The notes under the pieces: generated by a model | Database searches by the model: none | The model's input: only the letters and a program-made list of their open reading frames with translations | Told to the model about the DNA's origin: nothing | Shown here: positions 4,821 to 8,310 of the stretch, piece by piece | Layout: every line of letters begins with the position of its first letter | Position numbering within the stretch: position 1 is the stretch's first letter | Translations under genes and position numbers: made by a program | DNA from: Planctomycetota bacterium | Lineage (GTDB): Bacteria; Planctomycetota; Phycisphaerae; UBA1845; CAIVHJ01 | NCBI GenBank assembly: GCA_022565195.1 | Contig: JADFJZ010000039.1 | Coordinates: forward strand, 1 to 8,310 | DNA: 8,310 bases | Direction of reading: 5' to 3'

Positions 4821-5958
4821 GTGCTGCCCCCTGTAGTGACAATCCGCAGGCCAGGGCGCAGATCTCGAGAGAGTCATTGCCCGCCAAACCGCTGATCAAC
4901 GATTCCGTCTCTCGAGAGGCGCAGCGACTGACCGGCAGACTCTCGATGCCGAGCTTCCCGGCGAGATACTCGTCCAGTCCGTTCATTCGGGCGCCGCCGC
5001 CGACCAGAACGAGAGTGCTCGGTGTGTACGTCGGATAACATTGCAGCACGTACTCGTAGGAGCGTTCGAGTTCCAGCGACATGCGTTGAAGATCGTTGCG
5101 CAGGATGCCCAGAATCAGCGCCGACAGTTCTTCACCCGAGGCCGTCTGATGCTCGGCGTCGGCACTGGTGCCGGCGGCCAGTCCGAATTCGCGTTTGTTT
5201 CGCTCGGCGGTTGTCTCGCTGACCTGCAGCGCCGCGGCGATTTGCTCTGTCCAGCGGCGGCCGCCCATCTCCAGAGAGCGTATGATCACGGGGGTGTCAT
5301 CTACACAGATGGCCAGGCGGGTGAGGCGGTCGCCAAGGTCGAGAATGCCCCACACTTGTTTCGGCGGGCGGCCCCGCAGACGCCAGATCAGGCTGGCCAG
5401 CGCGCAGGCGGCCACATCGACCTTGGTGCATTCCAACCCGGCAGCGCCACAGAGATCCAGACGCCTTTCGACCTGGGCTTGGGACACGGCGATGCCCATG
5501 TAGGTGGCCTTTGAACGCTGCGTCTCGGGCAAAGGCCAGATCGCGGTCTGCAACTCCGTCTTGTCCAGTGCGGTCAGGCGGTGGATTTCCCACGTGGCGG
5601 CTTTGAGCAGTTCCTGCGGGTCTGTCACGTTGTCTGCCCTAGGGAGTTCCAGCGCATGGGTCTCGATCACCGGTACACATAAGCTGGTGACCACGGATCG
5701 ACCTGCGAATCCACTTTGGGCGACGAAGCGCGAGGCGTGCTCCTCCATTGCGTCATCATGTAGCGGGCTCTCCGGTGTGGAATCCGGCGGCACCGGTGCC
5801 GGCACCGGTGCCGGCACGGGTGCCGTCCAGACAGCCGATCGATAGATGGACAGGACGGCCGCATGGTCTTGCAGCTGTACCAGGCGCAGCCCGGCCTCGC
5901 CGATATCCATTCCGATCGGCAGGTACGTTCGGGGCTTATTGAACAGTGCAACACTCAT
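4813..5958 (-). CDS. pilM: PilM-like actin-fold cytoplasmic pilus assembly protein
   Basis: This is a 381-residue protein with the actin/FtsA-type ATPase fold. The phosphate-1 loop is IGMDIGEAGLRLVQL (15-29), the second phosphate motif ILDLGDRLTRLAI (205-217) followed by IIRSLEMGGRRWTEQIA (225-241, the 'GG..lt..ia' helix), and the adenosine motif LVLVGGGARMNGLDEYLA (316-333). The protein ends with ALACGLSLQG, as PilM does. PilM binds ATP in the cytoplasm and holds the N-terminal tail of PilN. An (APVP)3 insert (46-57) plus a Pro/Ser/acidic stretch to about 70 follows the early strand LSIYRSAVW, so this subdomain carries a flexible loop not typical of PilM. Start ATG 5958 has only a weak GGA upstream, and the gene follows a 181-bp repeat-filled spacer after the platform gene, with no good promoter visible. 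Its end overlaps pilN. Confidence 0.9.
   Translation of the reverse strand: MSVALFNKPRTYLPIGMDIGEAGLRLVQLQDHAAVLSIYRSAVWTAPVPAPVPAPVPPDSTPESPLHDDAMEEHASRFVAQSGFAGRSVVTSLCVPVIETHALELPRADNVTDPQELLKAATWEIHRLTALDKTELQTAIWPLPETQRSKATYMGIAVSQAQVERRLDLCGAAGLECTKVDVAACALASLIWRLRGRPPKQVWGILDLGDRLTRLAICVDDTPVIIRSLEMGGRRWTEQIAAALQVSETTAERNKREFGLAAGTSADAEHQTASGEELSALILGILRNDLQRMSLELERSYEYVLQCYPTYTPSTLVLVGGGARMNGLDEYLAGKLGIESLPVSRCASRETESLISGLAGNDSLEICALACGLSLQGAAHA
4827..4832 (-). promoter_or_regulatory. Shine-Dalgarno of pilN
   Basis: AGGGGG on the minus strand, 6 nt before ATG 4820 and inside the last codons of pilM. It decides the pilN start in favour of 4820 over 4877. Confidence 0.7.
5789..5824 (+). 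repeat. Three-copy 12-bp in-frame repeat inside pilM
   Basis: GGCACCGGTGCC, GGCACCGGTGCC and GGCACGGGTGCC lie end to end. On the minus strand they encode APVP-APVP-APVP (residues 46-57). The first two units are perfect palindromes, which would favour slippage or hairpins. Unit size keeps the frame. Confidence 0.9.
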
Positions 5959-5973
5959 GACTCAATCCAAATG

Positions 5974-5994
5974 CGGAATTCGGAATTCGGAATT
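5974..5994 (+). repeat. Heptamer array CGGAATT x3
   Basis: Three perfect tandem CGGAATT units, preceded by ATG at 5971-5973 and reaching to within 16 bp of the pilM start. It forms one arm of the larger inverted repeat in this spacer. Confidence 0.9.
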
Positions 5995-6056
5995 CGCTCC
6001 GCCGCGGCGATCCACAATTGGAACGCGCTCCCCTGCGGGTCGCCGCTAAACACTCT

Positions 6057-6098
6057 ACTGACAACTGAGGACTGAGGACTGAGGACTGAGGACCGATA
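6057..6098 (+). repeat. Heptamer array ACTGAGG (four perfect plus two degenerate units)
   Basis: Units 6064-6091 are four perfect ACTGAGG copies. ACTGACA (6057-6063) before and ACCGATA (6092-6098) after fit the same 7-bp phase with changes. This is a different heptamer from those on either side. Confidence 0.9.
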
Positions 6099-6105
6099 AC
6101 TCTTG

Positions 6106-6133
6106 TCCGCATTCCGCACTCCGCATTCCGCAT
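6106..6133 (+). repeat. Heptamer array TCCGCAT x4
   Basis: TCCGCAT, TCCGCAC, TCCGCAT, TCCGCAT in tandem, starting 6 bp after the platform-gene stop on the minus strand. Its reverse complement, ATGCGGA, is related to the CGGAATT array across the spacer. Confidence 0.9.
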
Positions 6134-6139
6134 TTCTCC

Positions 6140-7360
6140 CTACCCCGCCATCGCCGCCAAATCGAACAACGGTATAAACAACGACAGCGCAATCGCGCCG
6201 ACCACGAAGCCCATGCCGATCAAAATGATCGGTTCGATCAGTTTGGTCAGAGCGTCGATCATTTGGGCGTTGTCTTCATCCTGGATATCCGCGACGAAGA
6301 GCATGGCCTGATCGAGGTGGCCGCTCTCTTCGCCGATCACGACGGCTTGTGCGATCGAGGGCGGGACCATGGCCGACCTTGATACGGCGTCGCCGAGACG
6401 GTCTCCCTGCTCCACTGTCTCGGTCATCGTGGCAAGCAGGGTCTGATAGTCTTTGTTGGATGAGATTCGACCGGCCAATTGCAGCGTTTCCATCAGCCCG
6501 ACGCGACTCTCCAGCAGCAGACCCATGACGCGGTACATTTGTGCCAAGAGCAATCGGGCGAACAGCTTTCCGGCAAGCGGGATCCGCGTTTGCCAATCGC
6601 ATAGCCTTTGCCGCCCGGCGGCGGTCTTGCAGAGCAGCACCACCACAGTGACCGCAACGACCCCCGCGCCCAGGAACCAGGGCCAGTTTCCGCGCAGAAA
6701 CAGCGACACACCGAACATGAGTTTGGTAGACCAGGGCAGGGGTGAATTCAGCGAGGCGAACAACGCCTTGAAGCGCGGGACGACAAAGACCACCATCGTC
6801 ATGATGATCGAAAAGCTCAGGCAGATCAAAAGTGCCGGATAGGCCGCTGCTGAGATGATGCGGTTGCGAATCTCTCTCTTCCGCGACACCATGGTGGCCA
6901 GGCGGGTAAACAGGTCGGGCAAGTTGGCGCTCATTTCGCCCGCTCCGACGACGGCGATGTATGTTTCGGGAAAGGTCTGCGGGAACGCTTTCATGGCGTC
7001 TGCCAATCCGCGGCCACCTTCCATATCGCGCCGGATCTTGTCGATCACGGATCGGGACGTGCTCTTCATTTGCTTGGCGATTGCGACGAGTGCCGGCACG
7101 ACCGGGCTGCCCGCCCGCAGCAGCATGGCCATCTGACGCGTGAAGAGCAGCAACTCATTGAGCGTAAGCCGGCTCGCTTTGGCGCCGGCGCCGACGTGGG
7201 TGCCGCGCCACACCCGCTTCTTGCCGCTGGATTCCTGAATATCTGTGATGAACAGGCCTTCCTGGCGCAGCGATTCAATCGCCTCGGGGATGCTGGAGGA
7301 TTCGATGACATCTGCCACCGTCGCACCGTTGCGATCAATGCCCTTGTACGCCAGTTTCAT
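6140..7360 (-). CDS. gspF: GspF/PilC inner-membrane platform protein
   Basis: This is a 406-residue protein, full length for the family. The N-terminus MKLAYKGIDRNGATVADVIE is the usual 'y.g.d..G....g.i.a' domain (1-45). Two T2SSF repeats follow (about 70-195 and 272-398), each with its glycine-rich motif: VVGAGEMSANLP (137-148) and VIGEESGHLD (341-350). Three membrane segments lie at about 170-195, 228-246 and 376-398. The protein forms the inner-membrane base that couples ATPase motion to insertion of pilin or pseudopilin subunits. ATG 7360 overlaps the ATPase stop by four bases (ATGA) and has a GGAGG Shine-Dalgarno with 7-nt spacing, so the two are translationally coupled. GspF and PilC cannot be separated on sequence alone; the separate pilM nearby favours the pilus type. 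The gene ends at TAG just before the repeat spacer. Confidence 0.95.
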   Translation of the reverse strand: MKLAYKGIDRNGATVADVIESSSIPEAIESLRQEGLFITDIQESSGKKRVWRGTHVGAGAKASRLTLNELLLFTRQMAMLLRAGSPVVPALVAIAKQMKSTSRSVIDKIRRDMEGGRGLADAMKAFPQTFPETYIAVVGAGEMSANLPDLFTRLATMVSRKREIRNRIISAAAYPALLICLSFSIIMTMVVFVVPRFKALFASLNSPLPWSTKLMFGVSLFLRGNWPWFLGAGVVAVTVVVLLCKTAAGRQRLCDWQTRIPLAGKLFARLLLAQMYRVMGLLLESRVGLMETLQLAGRISSNKDYQTLLATMTETVEQGDRLGDAVSRSAMVPPSIAQAVVIGEESGHLDQAMLFVADIQDEDNAQMIDALTKLIEPIILIGMGFVVGAIALSLFIPLFDLAAMAG

Positions 7361-8310
7361 GCTTCAACCTCCGCCTCTGTCGGCGTCGGCGGCGTTCGGC
7401 TTTCTTCATCTTCCGACGGCAACTGATCCGTGGAACTCACCCGCAGAATCTCCTCCAGACTGGTTTTGCCTTCTTCCACCAGTGTCAGCCCCTCGTCGCG
7501 AAGCGAAATGAAATCGGTCCGTGTGAGGTACTCTCGAATCTGCTGCTCCTCTGTCTGCTGGTGAATCAGGCGTTCAATCTCGGCGTCCACGAGCATGACT
7601 TCATAGACGCCGCAACGTCCCTTGAATCCCGAATTGTGACAGCGCCGACAGCCCTCGCCGTGCTGAAAGACATCGGAGGAGCGTCCGGCCCAGCCGGCCC
7701 GTTCCAGGACGTCGGCCGTGGGGTAGTAGGACGTCTTGCAGTGCGGACAGATCATGCGGGCCAGCCGTTGCGATACGGCGCCGATCAGTGCCGTCGCCAG
7801 CAAGTAAGGCTCGATGCCCATGTCCAGCAGGCGCGAGACGACTCCGGGCGTGTCGTTGGTGTGGATGGTCGAGAGTACGAGGTGACCGGTCAGCGCCGCC
7901 TGAACGGCGACGCGGGCGGTATCCTCATCGCGAATCTCGCCGACCATGATGATATCGGGATCCTGCCGCAAGATGGATCGCAGCGCCCGGGCGAAGGTCA
8001 TTCCCACTTGAGCATTCACTTGTATTTGGTTGATGCCTTCGAGCTGATACTCGACAGGGTCTTCGACTGTGACGATGTTGACTGAATCGTCGCGCAGCAA
8101 ATCCAATGCCGAGTACAGGGTCGTGGTCTTGCCGCTGCCGGTTGGGCCGGAGACCAGCACCAGTCCGTGCGGCCGGCGAAGCATCTCTTGAAACCGCGTG
8201 AGCGACTTGCCGCGCAGCCCCAGGTCTGCCAGTTCAAAAGATATATTTGCTTTGTCGAGCACGCGGATGACGACTTTCTCGCCCAGGATGGTGGGCATGG
8301 TCGACACGCG
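7357..8310 (-). CDS. gspE: GspE/PilB-family assembly ATPase, N-terminus cut by right window edge
   Basis: There are 317 visible codons, open at the right edge; the first visible residues RVSTMPTILGEKVVIRVLD are the internal 'RvStlPt.yGEk.v.R.l' segment, so the N-terminal domains and true start lie outside. Counting from the first visible residue: Walker A GPTGSGKT (55-62), Asp box VEDPVEYQLEGINQIQV (82-98), Walker B region around DIIMVGEIRDEDTA (119-132), His box TGHLVLSTIHTND (141-153), and a four-cysteine zinc motif CPHC (188-191) with CRRC (221-224). It is the cytoplasmic hexameric ATPase that powers extension of a pilus or pseudopilus. The family core ends near SLEEILRVSS; here an extra acidic, Pro/Thr-rich tail of about 25 residues follows. 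The assembly (GspE/PilB) rather than retraction (PilT) type is supported by the zinc motif and by the adjacent platform gene. Confidence 0.95.
   Translation of the reverse strand, partial: RVSTMPTILGEKVVIRVLDKANISFELADLGLRGKSLTRFQEMLRRPHGLVLVSGPTGSGKTTTLYSALDLLRDDSVNIVTVEDPVEYQLEGINQIQVNAQVGMTFARALRSILRQDPDIIMVGEIRDEDTARVAVQAALTGHLVLSTIHTNDTPGVVSRLLDMGIEPYLLATALIGAVSQRLARMICPHCKTSYYPTADVLERAGWAGRSSDVFQHGEGCRRCHNSGFKGRCGVYEVMLVDAEIERLIHQQTEEQQIREYLTRTDFISLRDEGLTLVEEGKTSLEEILRVSSTDQLPSEDEESRTPPTPTEAEVEA
7368..7372 (-). promoter_or_regulatory. Shine-Dalgarno of the platform gene
   Basis: GGAGG on the minus strand, 7 nt before ATG 7360, within the final codons of the ATPase gene. Confidence 0.8.

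Larger units (their letters stand above)
5969..6135. repeat. Large imperfect inverted repeat filling the gspF-pilM spacer
   Basis: Arm 5969-5996 and the reverse complement of 6108-6135 agree at 24 of 28 positions, with 111 bp between them. In the minus-strand transcript the arms could pair into a long stem closing over the ACTGAGG array. The interior also holds a 7-bp pair (6004-6010 with 6040-6046). Being built of heptamers, the stem can slip in register. No T-run follows, so it is not a standard terminator; it may affect mRNA stability or the ratio of upstream to downstream expression (inference). Confidence 0.75.

Noticed and set aside
4821..4877. Upstream ATG at 4877 as the pilN start
   Set aside because: It would add 19 residues before the NLIP motif, which normally sits at the very N-terminus, and it lacks the AGGGGG found before ATG 4820.
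5936..6133. Minus-strand 65-codon frame as a real protein gene
   Set aside because: The peptide is mostly translated heptamer repeats and would overlap the pilM start. I keep it only as a possible coupling frame, not as a CDS.

Overview
The window is GC-rich and every gene I can support lies on the minus strand, so the locus reads from right (8310) to left (1). The gene order (GspE/PilB ATPase, GspF/PilC platform protein, separate PilM, PilN and PilO, then a small PilP/GspC-like protein), two short lipoproteins, a DUF2752 membrane protein, and spacers made of degenerate 7-bp repeats together suggest a planctomycete or a similar environmental Gram-negative (diderm) bacterium. The taxon is an inference. 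No rRNA, tRNA, CRISPR array or transposase is visible.

Right block (8310 to 2976): a type IV pilus / type II secretion assembly cluster. It holds the C-terminal part of an assembly ATPase (open at the right edge), overlapping a complete inner-membrane platform protein by an ATGA junction. A 181-bp spacer follows, built almost entirely of short tandem and inverted repeats. Then come pilM, pilN (8-bp overlap) and pilO (stop and start directly adjacent), a 75-bp spacer with three CGGCCG motifs, and a bitopic PilP/GspC/GspB-like protein. Cytoplasmic PilM would dock to the PilN N-terminus. PilN, PilO and the PilP-like protein would form the periplasm-facing alignment subcomplex, and the ATPase plus platform would drive assembly of a pilus or pseudopilus. 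No pilin, prepilin peptidase, retraction ATPase or secretin lies in the window, so pilus and secretion roles cannot be told apart here.

Left block (2822 to 1): a DUF2752-type membrane protein with an unusual N-terminal extension; two overlapping genes for divergent, apparently paralogous lipoproteins; and the N-terminal part of a GT-B (GT4-like) glycosyltransferase that runs off the left edge. A plausible sigma-70 promoter plus an eight-copy heptamer array lies just before the lipoprotein pair, and a second candidate promoter sits so close to the glycosyltransferase ATG that its transcript could be leaderless. The block may therefore be expressed partly on its own.

The features most worth a second look are the lipoprotein pair next to a PilMNO cluster, the several heptamer repeat families confined to spacers, the TAG-ATG in-frame pilN/pilO junction, and matched three-copy 12-bp in-frame repeats in two different genes. 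The long plus-strand frames are antisense by-products of codon use and are not genes.
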